NCBI RefSeq assembly: GCF_026151205.1
Contig: NC_087072.1
Span: forward strand, 19,436,103-19,500,102
From: Bolinopsis microptera
Lineage: Eukaryota > Ctenophora > Tentaculata > Lobata > Bolinopsidae
Reading direction: 5' to 3'
DNA length: 64,000 nucleotides
Position 1 is the stretch's first letter, and every line of letters begins with the position of its first letter. This document shows, in pieces, positions 34,335-47,045 of this stretch. The notes under the pieces are model-generated. The model was given only the letters and a program-made list of their open reading frames with translations, had not been told where the DNA came from and did not search any database. Position numbers and translations under genes: made by a program.

Positions 34335-34967
34335 TCAGAAACTATTGGGGTAATGACCAATATCCAATATTTGTCGTAATCAGACTATTTCTTATTGGAT
34401 ACATTTTATTGAATCAGCTGAATATTATATCTACATCTACTCAGTCTATTATGATAAAGTTCTGCGAAGTAAAAAAATGTGATTTATTGCACTTGGAAAG
34501 ATATGGGTTCAAGCTGTCACTCAGTCTAGAAAGATGTACTAATTCTAGAGTACAGATGACTTGCACCTTCGTGTTCCGGCAGTTACTGATTTATACGCCC
34601 AGCCAGTTACTTATCTGCAGACTTTAATAATTTTTACTGATACTAATCACAGTACAAAAAGGGTTGGTAGAATTACAAACGCTGTTGCTCATAGTGCTTC
34701 AAACGTAGCAAATTTTCTGTTTCATAGTCTCGGATAATGAATCGTTGAATTTTCATATTTTTTGTAATATTAACACATAAAATTTGCTCCATTTGATCGG
34801 GGAATCTAACATCGTGACCATAAATATTGAAATAATTTAATGAATTCATAAAATATATTCACTTTGCAACGAAGCTTCAAAATAGCAACAAATTACAATT
34901 AAAACAATCTTCTTTCAATCCCAGCAGCAACACATTAATTTTGACTGATTAGGAATTGGAATATCTG

Positions 34968-35180
34968 TTACCGACATAAAATGTCCGGTTCACAGAGGTC
35001 ACATGGAGGCTGATTCTGTCTTAAAAGAAAGGAAGACTTGAACTGTCTTGCAAGAGCTGAGTAATGTGTGTTGCTGGTGGGATTGACTTCACTCAAAAGT
35101 AATTTACATGACAACTCTTCCTCAAGCAAGTAAAAGTACAGATCGCTCACATCAGTCGTTGCAGAATCCACGGAGCGGGA
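34968..35180 (-). CDS. candidate terminal exon, unknown protein
   Basis: The minus-strand frame after an ATATGAG acceptor runs to TAA at 34968. It reads LYFYLLEEELSCKLLLSEVN and ends PPCDLCEPDILCR, with a composition more like protein than chance. It has no ATG; the first possible start is a GTG. No partner exon joins it in phase, so it remains a candidate only. Confidence 0.25.
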   Translation of the reverse strand, partial: SRSVDSATTDVSDLYFYLLEEELSCKLLLSEVNPTSNTHYSALARQFKSSFLLRQNQPPCDLCEPDILCR

Positions 35181-35858
35181 GTCTCATATCAAATACTATA
35201 ATTTCAAATCAATGATCCGTAATGAACGGCGACAATTGTTCTCGCCATTACTGATTTATTTCATTAATCAATACGTTATCAGTCCCAGCCTATTGGCGGT
35301 GTGTATCAATATGTCAAAACAGGTCCAATTAAACCCCCTTTAAACAGTCTGCATCCAATAATAAATTAATAAAAGTGTACAAACTCCGTATCAAAATATT
35401 TGAAATTTAAAGTGTTCAAGTCTTACTTTTTTTCGAAAATGTACAAAACCTGTCTGTTTTATATACCATTATTGTCATTCAGGATTCCTGTTTCTCACTC
35501 GTAAAACCGTTGAAAAGTCCTTGCTTCGAAGTGTTTATTTTCGCTCCGCAAAAATGCACTAAACTATAAAACACCAAATCGAATCAGGTAAAAACTTTAA
35601 AAGTATAAATTCTCTAAATTGTGGAAGGGTAAAAGTTAAAAGTTTTCGATTTGATGTTTTACAGACCGTAATAAGTTATATATTTATTATCATCATAGTC
35701 AAAACATTTATCATATATTTCGATTGGCAACTTAAAATATCCGGGCTAGGCTGGCTAGGATGGACTCGATAAAATCTGACATCGAAACATTGATGAAATA
35801 TAAATAAGAAAATTCGCCTTATCACATCTTTTCATACATTTCACTTTACACCTATACG

Positions 35859-35964
35859 CCTATTATATTGGTGTAGGTCCAGGTTTCCTTTAGCAATTTC
35901 TCCTCCTTTCTCTCTTCCAGATCTCGCTTGAGTTTCTTCAACTTGACTTTGTCTTGACTCAGAC
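35859..35964 (-). CDS. candidate terminal exon with a charged helix
   Basis: After a CGTTTCTCAG acceptor the minus-strand frame encodes a highly charged, probably coiled segment (VKLKKLKRDLEERKEEKLLK) and stops after YTNIIGV. It lies about 200 nt downstream of the ligand gene's last coding exon on the same strand, so it could be an alternative 3' exon, part of the ligand's 3' UTR, or another gene. Confidence 0.28.
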
Positions 35965-36161
35965 TAATCTCTCTGAGAAACGAAAATTTGTCAGGGCGCT
36001 TCCGTGTGCGGTTTGGGTGGAAAGTTTTTAATCGCAAACAATTAGATTAGATTCACACAATCAATGTTTTGTTGTTAGTCAATAAACATTCCAAAAGGCT
36101 AACAAAACACACATTTTTAACATACCACACGTCAACCTACCATATCAAGAAGGCCCGGTTG

Positions 36162-39100
36162 CTATGAGCACCCGCACTCGTCCACTACCATGTCCTCCAA
36201 ATTGTGAATTTCGATGTCCTGGGGCTGACCCTGCAACGATCATCAAAGATCACAAAGGTGATAACTCCAGGCTAATTAGACCCAATTTGTAAACCATTCA
36301 AAGATGGGAGAGTCCGCATTCCTAGTTTTATTCGGGCAACTTTGAAAAGCAATTATTGGTCAATTACAAAATTCAAGAAATGAAGGGTCGCACCATTGTG
36401 AAAATATAATCGTTTTTCCAGATGATTAACAACCTGCATTGCCATTGAAAGTCTGACAGAAACGTTGTGCCACAAAAGTATTAAGGATTCACACCGGAAT
36501 TAAGAACAATTTAATAACAATCTAAAGGTTCCAACTGACCGTTGAGTCGAGTTTCCCGGAGCTGAACATGATGCTCAGATCGGAGAGGGAGGCTGGGGTG
36601 CAGCAGGGCCGGGGCGAGGCCATAGGATTGTTGTAGTTGGCACGGGCAATCACAAACGTGTAGTACAGACTTGACCGTTGTTCTGCAAGGTACATAAAGG
36701 GACAGTCTCCGCTGCAATAGTAGGCGTCATATCCTTCCGGAGCCAAGATCCAATCCATTCCGAGATCGGCAAATTTAACGTAATAGTGATACCTGAGCGG
36801 GAAAAGAAATTAGGAAGAGTGTTTTAGATAAAAACTTCCGGATGAGTTTCCATAATATTTGACAGAATTTGAATAGTTCCTGTAAAACGATTAACTAGTT
36901 CAAGAATAGTAAGTTTCTTAAGAAAGTTACCTGCAGCATTTCTTCTGTTGTCGGGGATTGACACAGTCGTAACCGCTCCGCTTCTTTCTCGAATGGTTTT
37001 CCTCGTAAGTGTCAATAGACAGCAATGGGCGGTTGCTCTCGTTGTTTCCTTCAAACACTTCTTCAAAGCCTATCTCGGGTGACTCTTGGAAACATTTCCC
37101 AATACAGATCAGGAGACCATGGTTTGTTTCCGGCCACTGCGACCATCTGAGAGTAGATGATTCAGTTGGTAAACTTTGAAAACATTTCCAATGATGTATA
37201 ACAGGCTATTATATGTAAAGATAAGTCTAACCCGATTGTCAGAACTAAGAACTTTAGATATAAAACAAACCTGCTGAAAGTAAGCTGAAGATCGAAGTCG
37301 AATGTTCGGCCGTTAGCGGCCCTCACTTTTTTTACGCGCTCCATGTGTGTCGGTCGGCCGAGCAAATCTTCAGCCCGGGATAAATCATTTTGGAAGTCCT
37401 CCAAAGGACCGGTTAATTTGTACAACTTGACAGTCATCTTACGAGGGTCCTGAAATAAAGAGGGATTACAACAAAGTCCATAATTAGGAATTAGAAAGAT
37501 TCTGTTGATGAGGGGAGTGGCTGGGGTGGGGCCTGAGAAAGTTATGAGGTGGAAAAGAGATAAACACAGGGGAGTGGAACTATTAGTTTCCTGTTATGCG
37601 GCGGTGAATATTAGCTACTAGCGATAGTGCTCATAACGACCAATACCTATCCAGCTAGCGAGTAATCGGGGCCGGGGTATAACCATATTAACCAATAGCA
37701 GTGACATATAGGTAGCGCCAGGCGAGGGTAAAAGTAATCCATGATCCAGGGTCAATGGTATATGGTTGAAAGTTTGAGTCAGATAGCTAGCTAGTTGGTT
37801 TAAGTCGCTCCAGCACTTTCATAATTGCAGAGGTTACAAATTGTCGAGCGGTGGTCGGTGCCAGGCACGGCATCTACACAAGGCAGGGTGAAATCAGGGG
37901 ACAGACTACGGAGCTATAGTAGTTGTAGCTATGTAGACTGTAGACAGTTCGCTAAACCCATCCTTTGAGGACAGCCCCCGAACGGCGGTAGAGAGGATGA
38001 GTTATCGTCGGCCGAAGGGTGAACTCATGCCCTAGACGGCATTTCAGATATTTTAAATCTTACTACACTTCAATTTAGGAGAAAGTAAGCATCCCGCCCC
38101 ACTGCTCTATATTTAGCGGCCCGGGTGTGATCATCTTACCCTCTCCCCTTCTCTCTTGTTGACTAACTGTCTGGGTCCGGGGCATGTGGAGCTCCGCCAA
38201 ATTACGGTAGACGAAAATAATGCGTATATAATGCTGTGTACTGGCTGTTAATCTGATAAATTAGAAGTAGCAACAGTAAGTACTACCCACCAAACCCTGC
38301 TCCCCACTCCACCCAACTATCCAGCTATTCTTAATTAGGGTCACCCAAATTTAGAGGACACATGCGGTCCTGATAAGAATAATTTCCAGTGTGCGATTGG
38401 GGCTTCACCGACAGTTTGAGTCGCTTTATAATTTGGTGGTTTGAAACGAAATTACCGTATGGTCACATCAGGAGTTATAATTAAACTAAACTCACCCGCC
38501 CAGGATCCCTATGACTGATACCAATCTTGAGAGTAGCTCCTGTAGCCATGTATCGGCCGAGTGTCGAGTCGAACTGATAGTGTCTCGTGTTCGGTGTCAG
38601 GATCGTCTCTGAAGGGGAATTTTTACGTCATTCAATGGGTCCGTGACGTCACCTTAAGGTAGTCTAGGTTAAGAACCTACTGATGTAATGGACTGGGTGA
38701 CATTGGTTTCAGAGCCATGACGTGACATGAAGCTCCAGGACACTGTTGTTAATCATGATACAGCTGCATCGTGCTTGACGATCTATCTAGTCCCATTTAA
38801 TCAAATCACCGCGGTTAAATCACGTGATCCAAAGTGATGGCTGCTCATTGGTGGAAACCTGATTGTGAAGCCTGTGGCAATGTTCTAACTGGCAAAACAA
38901 GCCATGTAAGCTTGTATGCATGTGCTGTATTGATTGATTACACACACTTCTTTTAAACTCAACATTAAACTCAAGGCAACGGGCACCGAGACGAGATTAA
39001 TCTCGCACATCAGCTAAGGACAAATTAAAAATGAGCTCGTACTGTTGGAAAGATCACATTTTATTCAGAGTACAGCTTTTCAGAATCACTTGGTGTCCCA

Positions 39101-40752
39101 AGAATCTGTGCGTCTATTATGTGTTAACCGCGACCAGTTTTTTATACCGGATCGAAGCAACGAATATTGTTGATGGGCAAATAAAAGGATCGAAATTGGA
39201 AGAATTTACCAAAAAACACGAACAAGTTGATGAGCGAATAAGTATGTGACTCACCTTCGGGGAATCTGAAAACTTTGATCGTTTTTGAGAAATAGTCATG
39301 AGAATCCTTGTTGTATCGATCTCTCACGCTGTCTTGTTGTTTCTTCTTAAATTCGTTATAATAATCGTCAACCTGCGGTCACGAAAACTTTATTATGCCA
39401 CAGGTTCATAATCAGGTCAAATCATGTACAAACCGAGCAAACATGCGAATGTAATATAAGCTTGGAATGAGTTTTAGGAAGATCTTGGGGAATGTCTTAG
39501 GACTATGATCTGATACTGTTAGAAATTATGCCTTGATCAGCCAATTATCAGAATACAGTTGGTCCACTAATGATTGAGTAGCGAATGTGAGTATTCTAGC
39601 AGCTCACTCAAGACAAGTATAAACTTAAAGCTTTAATTCCTTTGTCAACAAAAATTAGATCAAGCAAAAAGTTATCATTACATCACGCGCTGGGGTAAAC
39701 GTAAAAGTTTTTAACCGAACAATTACAGAGGTGATTTGACGGCCGGTAAATCAACAAGACTGGATGAAACCTTGGTCGTGGGCTAGTCTAGTCGGGACTG
39801 TGTTGTATTTTCCAAGGTTTCGACTGGTCAGCGGAGCTCAAAAACCCGACAAATTGATATAGACTGCCGCATTAAAAGCCTTAATTGCAATATAGACACG
39901 TGAACAATGTTCAAAGCGTAAATTTACCAATTTCGGACAATGTTTGATGTTATGAATTTTGTTTGGTAAATTTAAACGTTAGGGAAATCTAAAGGCGAAT
40001 TTAAACGCATCAAAAATTCTAAAATCTACAAAATCGCCATGAAGAGAAGAAAAGAGGTCAACAGCCAATAATTTCTAGAGTGGGAATATTTTCTTCTTAA
40101 CTATCAGACCAGGCTACAGACTGGATTTAACAGAAAAAAAACCTTACATGGAAACCATGATACAATAACCTCATACAGGTTAGCTAAATCTGAACAAATT
40201 GAATTGAAATATCGATGCACAACTATTCCAAAAGATAGGAAGATTAATATAAAATTAAATTTGAATTCTAGAGCTTAACTGAAGGATCAGAACAAAGGTA
40301 GTGGTCTCTTACCTGCCATCTAGTGTGGAAGTTGAGGTTCTGTCTCGTGATATTAGAAGACACTTCTTGCGTTATTCTCAACTTACTCAAAATCTGCACC
40401 TATAAAGTGTAACAGGTTAGCGTGGTCAAGTAAACACGTTTTGTGTTGTCTAGAACACTAATAACTTGCAGCAAGATAACGCTGGAATGACGGGTATTCA
40501 AACAAAAATGTGAAATTTATTTCAGAATCGTGGCCAGACTGTGATGAGAGATTGCAGAGCTCGACCATTCGAAACAGTGCAGATGCATTAACAAAAGACT
40601 ACTCACAGAACTAGTAGTGGGTATCTAGTGGTACTAACCTTTATTGCTTCCATTCTCAGTTTTCTCGTTTGGTTCGGAGCATCACGGACGTTCGGACAGT
40701 CGGCCTTTGTGCCCGCAACTAGCAGCCAGTACGATAAAATGCAAAACAACAT
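36162..40752 (-). CDS. TGF-beta-superfamily ligand (TGF-beta/activin/GDF8-11 type)
   Basis: Eight coding exons on the minus strand: 40752-40639, 40399-40313, 39372-39255, 38608-38496, 37449-37271, 37146-36931, 36792-36540 and 36230-36162 (TAG). Phases match throughout and give 382 residues. The start at 40752 gives a clean signal peptide (MLFCILSYWLLVAGTKA); an in-frame ATG at 40821 would add 23 residues. The prodomain begins RKLRMEAIKVQILSKLRI, the latency-helix motif of TGF-beta/GDF8-type ligands. A furin site RKKR in exon 6 releases a mature part of about 122 residues with nine cysteines: YDC, KKCCRY, YYCSGDC, RPCCTP and the final ECGCS. The motif DWILAPEGY is typical. Such ligands signal as dimers through type I/II serine kinase receptors, usually Smad2/3. 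Oddities: Met replaces the usual Trp in GMDW, and the loop before the last strand has about seven extra residues at the last splice junction. Confidence 0.88.
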
Positions 40753-40913
40753 CTGAAAGGAACTAAACCGAAACTCGGTGGATATCACAAGTATGAAACT
40801 CCTTGTCGGGATCGGGATCAAGTTAGGAACTGAGCTGGACTGGACGCGGTTGTCTGGGTGCGATTTAACAACTGTTGGCAGCTGGTGTTAGAGGAGCTTT
40901 CTACAACAGTGGT

Positions 40914-40920
40914 CTTTATA
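40914..40920 (-). promoter_or_regulatory. TATA box of the ligand gene
   Basis: TATAAAG on the minus strand, about 160 nt upstream of the ATG at 40752. Transcription would start near 40885-40890, giving a 5' UTR of about 135 nt without an intron. Confidence 0.5.
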
Positions 40921-43900
40921 AAGGAGTAGCAGAAGATATTAAGAGGGGGAGAGAAGTCTGGTCCGGTCGTACATATTGATCTAGAAAAGAGAGGAGTGTC
41001 ATGTGACTAGTGGGATATAAGCTGTACAAGTGTCACGTGGCTCTGATTAATAAGGCTTGATGACGAGAATGAGTGAAGTCAGGGCGATAGTATGACGTGA
41101 CGTGGGACGCAATTCCGTCGACACCTGCTGGGTGACGGAAATAAATCTAGATCTGTAAACAAAGGCATCAAACAAAGCGGCCCCAAAAAATCCAAGGAAG
41201 ACGAAAGATTGAATCTTTGAAAAATCTAGTTTTATTGAGCGCATTAATTTCTTTTAAGAAGGGGTGGCTAAGGTAAAGGGTATAAATAGGTAACAATCGA
41301 TTTGTTTAAATCATCGACCAATCGTGAAAAATATTTTCGTCATAGAATTAAAAGCAGACAAGAATAACTTAGTCAATGATTGGTTGGAATAGTTTAAAGC
41401 TTTCCAAAAAAGGACCGTCTGAACGAGGTGTCATTAAAAGAAAAGTGCTTTTTGGCAAATAATCTATTACATTATCGAGTGTTTAGAGATAACAGATCTG
41501 CTGTAGTTGCTAATTTGTTATCAGTTGTTCGAGGTTGGATACCATGACGTTGTGTTTTGTTTTGAGCAAGGTCGATCCCACATCACGTTTGATTGTGGCC
41601 GAGATTTGTCTCGTTAAACAAGGAATTCGTCGACCGCACTTTGGGTAATGGGATCGTCATTTCAATTTGTCGTTTTGAGGGATACTAGGGTTTAGTTTCT
41701 GATACAATTCTCAGGTGATAAACTCGGAAATGCTATGCAGACGCATACCAAACGGTATTCCGTTGTTTTCCGGAAACAGGACATAGAGACCATGTCAAGA
41801 GTTATATTTTGTGATATTCTATAAAAATATAGCAGCTCAACAGTGCTCACTGCCCTGGCACCAGCTTTATAAAAGTGTTTTTGAACGGCTTGAATGAATA
41901 GGATCGATTCAAATATATCTGGTGTTGAAGGGATTGATCTTTATGCTTATCGAACTCTAAATTCGTAAATAGTCTTTGTGAAATGCTCTAATTCACGTGT
42001 AGTCTTGGTAAAATTCTCACGATTTTAAGGAGAAACTTACAGTTCGTAATATGCCTTTTTTGTTTTTGATCCCATTCCCAACTTTATATAGAACTATAGA
42101 ATAAAGCTGTCCTTAATGGAGCAGAATAATACAACGTAAAGGGGTCCACAGAAACGATAATAAGGAACTAAATGACTGAGAGTAGACAAGAGAAAGAAAT
42201 TATACGTGATTGAAACAACTCTGAGGGACGCGCCATATTTTATACATTGCAAAACATATATGCAGCGTGTTGCGGATAAACTCCAAACAGAGGGTCTACA
42301 AACCCACCATGACCAATTACCATCACCAAAAAGTAGCACGTGACTTCTGAGGAACTTCATGTGGCAAACACGTGACAATCGACCGATATAGCCTTATTGT
42401 GCCGAGCTAAAATGGGATAAAATGTCAAGGGTGCTTCCCAGAAAGGCGCCGAGGAGTCTCGAGCCCTCTCTGAGAATCAACACTCTCTCAAACCACGTGC
42501 TCAAGTGATCGCTACTTGGCAACCACCATCTTAGCCATGTGACCAAGGAGGACCAATCACGAGGACAAGAAGGCAGGTCTATGCGGAATACTGGTAGTTA
42601 AATATTATACAATTGGCAATTAAATGTTACCAAGATCCTACCAAGACTGACTTCTGGGGCACGGCCACAAAGGTGCGGACTTACTTCACCTGTCCGTGTT
42701 GAGGGTAGACTGTGTACATGAATCAGTTAGGGTGTAAACCGGGGGTGACAATTAACCTGACTGATTCAGAACAACAAATTATTTAAGTAGCTTAGGGCGT
42801 TATGTTGGTAGAGAATGAGCCCTTACTCTCTTAAGATACGATCAGCAGAGATCAAACTAAACGCCCAGAAGTGTGCTTAGGGTGCTTAGGGTGTTAATTA
42901 GAGTATTTAGGGGCGAGTGAAGGGACAGTGCTAGAGAAAAAAGATTTAAAGTCAGATGTGCCATGGACTTGGAACGGATCACAAATGTCAGATACTAAGA
43001 ATGACAAGGTTGATAATGATATGGTGTGCTGAGTCTCAATCTGCCAACTCGCAGCCATCAGCAACGGAACAATTGTAACTTCAGAGGAGGCTAAAGAAAC
43101 CTGGAAAAGGACTGTGTTATTTGAACACAAAAACCAAAGACTTTAAAAAGCGAATACCTCATCTGGAGTAGGCCGGGGCTAACTACCTGTTCAAAGCAAG
43201 CCCTACTAAGTCAGACCAAGATTATCTCCATTATCACTTAATTTCGAAGTGCTCTACCGGCCTGTTAATTTAATCTGCAGGACGTCCGCAGGCTCGGCAA
43301 AAATTTGTATTATTATGGCAAATTTGTTTTGTTGATTACAAAGATTTACGGCGACAGTTTGCGATAAGCGTGGGAACAATCGTTATCACTGATCACACTG
43401 ATGAACTAATCATGGCAGTTCAAGTTGCAAAAGCTCGAGGGCAAAGTAATTCTTGACAAGGATTGGTCGATTAAGAAAACAACGATAATGGAAACCTTAC
43501 ACAAATAATCTTATCATGGCGATTATGGAAGAGTAATTGTGGCGACACGTAAAGATTAAAAATGAACGGATTCCGAGTAGATCATATTGATCACTCGGTC
43601 ACTTCCGTGCAACGTCCATAGTGAAACGTCCCTTCAAATTATTTGCCAATATGAGCAGGTTATTATGCCCTCGGTATAGTCTATCATCTAGAAAATGAAG
43701 CTCAATTGCCGCCGTTCCATCAAATTTTGATAAAATCCTTTTGTCGGATGGTCTATTTTCATAAGCGATCGATCAGACTTAAGGTAACATCAAATGTCGG
43801 CTTATAAGATCAAATGGGTCAAATAATACCGATGACATGCACATATTATCATGATTTAGAGGAAGATTATTAATCATATAAAGTGATAGATTAATCTAGG

Positions 43901-46004
43901 GACCATGAATTTGGCAATACAAATTAACCAGTTCAAATAGTGGTTTGTTCAAGTTTATCATCAATAAAGGAAATAAAGTAGACAGAAAAACGTTATTTGA
44001 TTAAGGTTGTCAGTGGTGGACAGACAGTTGGGTTTAGCTTACGTTTTAAATTCAATTTGTTTTCTCCCAGGACAATAAGAATTATTCTTAGTTTCTTTGA
44101 GCGGGATGAATTTGTCGAGCAGGATTGATTCAAGACGCAGTACGGGACCATACAAGCAGACGCCACTGTCAGCATTAATTTAATAAAACGCATCAAACCC
44201 CGCATAAAAATAAACTTCGAGTTCAATAAATAGATTTTTGAATCACTCTCCGTTCGCATCTCTCAAGAGATGATCAGGGACAGAAATTGAGAATCACAAA
44301 TGAAGCTAACTCCGGCCGAAAAAGTGGCGCCCGGTGATCACGCTACTACACATGTCCAATGAGATGAAAAAAGAGTTAAAGTATAACATAAGCAGTTGAT
44401 CGGGCTAGGTGGGGAGAGGCACGTAACAATGTAAGATCATACTGAAGCCTGAAGTGTTATAGAAAATTAAACTAACTCTGAGGTTCGGGCAAAGGTTGAT
44501 AACAGTCCGGAGTCAATACTAATTTGTCAGAATGCAGGAGCGGTAATTAGAAAGTAAATACCTAGGTTTAGTACCTTGGTTACCCCTCTAAAAGCTATAA
44601 CAAAGATATAACTACGGTAATTAAATATTATTCAAGCTACTGATAAAAGCTATTTCACGGCTACAATTGTTACCAAACGATTAATAATTTGTCAAAAAAG
44701 TGCAATCGGAATCCAAGCTCAATACAAACAAAAAGGTTAGATCAGGTCTGCATGAATAAAACTATCAGGTTGGCGCGTTTTCTGAAGCAATTAATCAGTA
44801 GTCTAGGTGTGTTCAAGTATATGCCCGGGAGGTTTATGTCAATGCCCGAATTTTCTACTGATAAGTGGACCGACAGGCTACATTGCGAGCTGGTTGCAAG
44901 TTCAGGGATGGCCAGGTCGTCTATACACTTCAATCAGGGTATCGTCCCACAGGTCCGCGACTGGTGATCTCATGACCGACTATCAACTTGAAGGACCCTT
45001 CCGCCCACCTTCACCCTGTCTGCCAGCTCTTAACTCGCGACTCCCATACACAAAATCACTTAGGAGAAACTAGTTAAGACTGATAAGTGTAGTCTGGCTC
45101 AGTTCTGAACTTCGATCGTTCGCACCGCTTGATCCTTGCAAAATTTCTACGTTTTGAGACTGTTATTTTTCGACAAATAAATGTTCATTATAACATTATT
45201 TATTATAAAGGAGCTGCTCTGGCTTTACAGACTTCCGGAGACCACGTAATAATATTGCATGGCATTGTGAGTTACTGGAGGACTTTGGGGGCAGAATCAT
45301 GTCAATAGTTGACGGTCCGGGCATATTTCTTACAAAAGTGGGTGGAGCATTGGAATGGTTGTCGGTACTTCATTTCCGACCATGAAAGTGACACTAATAT
45401 TAAGGAGAACGAACTTTGTGGCAAATTTGACGGATCTAATATTTAATATTGTGTACTGATGTCTACTAATACTACGTAAAAGGACGGTGTGATTTTTGCT
45501 GAAAGTGACAAATTCACAGATTTATATTAAGCTGAATGATGAAACTAGATTGTTTATTAGCCGCATGATTAACGTTCCCAACTTCAATTGTTCTTTTCGG
45601 CTTAATTTTGGAAAAGTTATACAGGGGAATCCCGCTATTTCCGGCAATACTTCGTCAACAATTAAGCCGAGAAGAAACACTGAATGTGTAGACACTGATT
45701 AGTAAATTGCTCATATGATTTTAGAATTGGCAACCTCACAATGTGCTTGTAGAGAGTTGACTTCTCAAGGTTTCTTCACACTGTTTTAAAATTCAAATAT
45801 ACGTTAAAGTTGCATCCGGTTAATCGCGATCTCAGACGTCAATCAAGGAAAATAGTCAATTTCTTAGAACTTGGGAGTAAATATTTTATCAATATCTGCT
45901 CAACAAGACGAAAAAAAAACCATATAGATGAAAAAACGTGAAGAATTAAGTTAAACTCGTAATTTTCAAAAAATTAACAGCTCATAACAACACATACGGG
46001 GAAA

Positions 46005-46038
46005 GCTAAATTTAGCAAGCGAAATAGCTAAATTTAGC
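46005..46038. promoter_or_regulatory. paired 12-bp palindromes
   Basis: GCTAAATTTAGC occurs perfectly at 46005-46016 and again at 46027-46038, 22 bp apart start to start, about two helical turns. This resembles a doubled dimer-binding site; no factor is assigned. Confidence 0.4.
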
Positions 46039-46974
46039 AAAGGTCGCAGTTGCCGGGCAAGTTTCGTAAACTTTTTCCTGTTTAGGGCGTGGGCGCTGAA
46101 TTTTTACTTGGATATTATTAGTGGATCTAATTGAATGAATCAGAACAATATGGAACCCACATTTTAAGACCATTGAAACAACTAGGTTTAGCAAGACTCT
46201 GATGTGGGTAATGGTCATTTTTCGAGGTGTCGACTAAAATATATGCAACTTTTCAACTGCAATTCGGACAAGAATGATGCAAGAAACTATAAATTTGCAC
46301 CCGTCAGTCACTAAAATATCTTAACAGCAATCTAACGAGCTATATTGTCACTTTGGTATTTGAGAAGTGGGCGGGAGAGCAATTCAACATCGTGTATTCA
46401 TCGTTTGTCATCATTTTATAAGTAACATTTATAATCGTTTATAGCACTACACGGTACTTGTATCTGTGAAATCACTCTAGTCCTTAATAATCCTCCCCCG
46501 AACTTTGTGTCTTTTCTCTGTAAAACGTGCTTCAGGTACAGATATGAGGAGGAGCTGTTAATAAAGGTTTAACTTTAATTAGCGACATCAATAGAAGAAT
46601 TGTCCCCGAATTTAGGTATAGTTTTATAATATTTGACTTTGTTTATCGTGCCGCAAAAGCAGAAGCCCGTCCTAACAGTGGTACGTACGGAGTTCACAGC
46701 CTTTCACTGTGAATCTTGATCGTATCACGGCACCGGGCACCAGGTTCCAGCTTAGAACCTCGCGGGACACCAACAATACACCGGTCCTACTAAATCATAA
46801 GCCAAGAATTTTAAAATTTCTTACAGAAGGTCCCCGAGGGTTTGAGAATAGCATAATTCGGTGCATTTTTGACGCTGATTAAGAAACACCCCTCATGACA
46901 TAGGGTTGAAATGCTTCCCTGAGGAGTTATGGGAAAAACAGTTTTGGTCACATGACACTTGACAGGTTAGTATT

Positions 46975-47045
46975 GTTTAGGGTTAGGCTTAGAGTTGTGG
47001 TTAAGGTTATGGTTAGCTTTGGTGTTAAGGTTACGGTTACCATTT
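46975..47045. repeat. degenerate GGTTA-rich stretch
   Basis: Runs of TTAGGGTTAGG, GGTTAAGGTTATGG and GGTTACGGTTACC. It resembles decayed telomere-type or simple (GGTTAN)n sequence. Confidence 0.5.

Noticed and set aside
36511-36717. Minus-strand ORF overlapping ligand exon 7
   Set aside because: Wrong frame of the TGF-beta-type exon; the correct frame has the cysteine-knot motifs.
43993-44259. 88-codon minus-strand frame with a hydrophobic start
   Set aside because: MRGLMRFIKLMLTVASAC could pass for a leader, but no convincing mature peptide or partner exon follows.
46975-47045. True interstitial telomere
   Set aside because: Only two or three clean TTAGGG-like units; the rest is degenerate GGTTA sequence.
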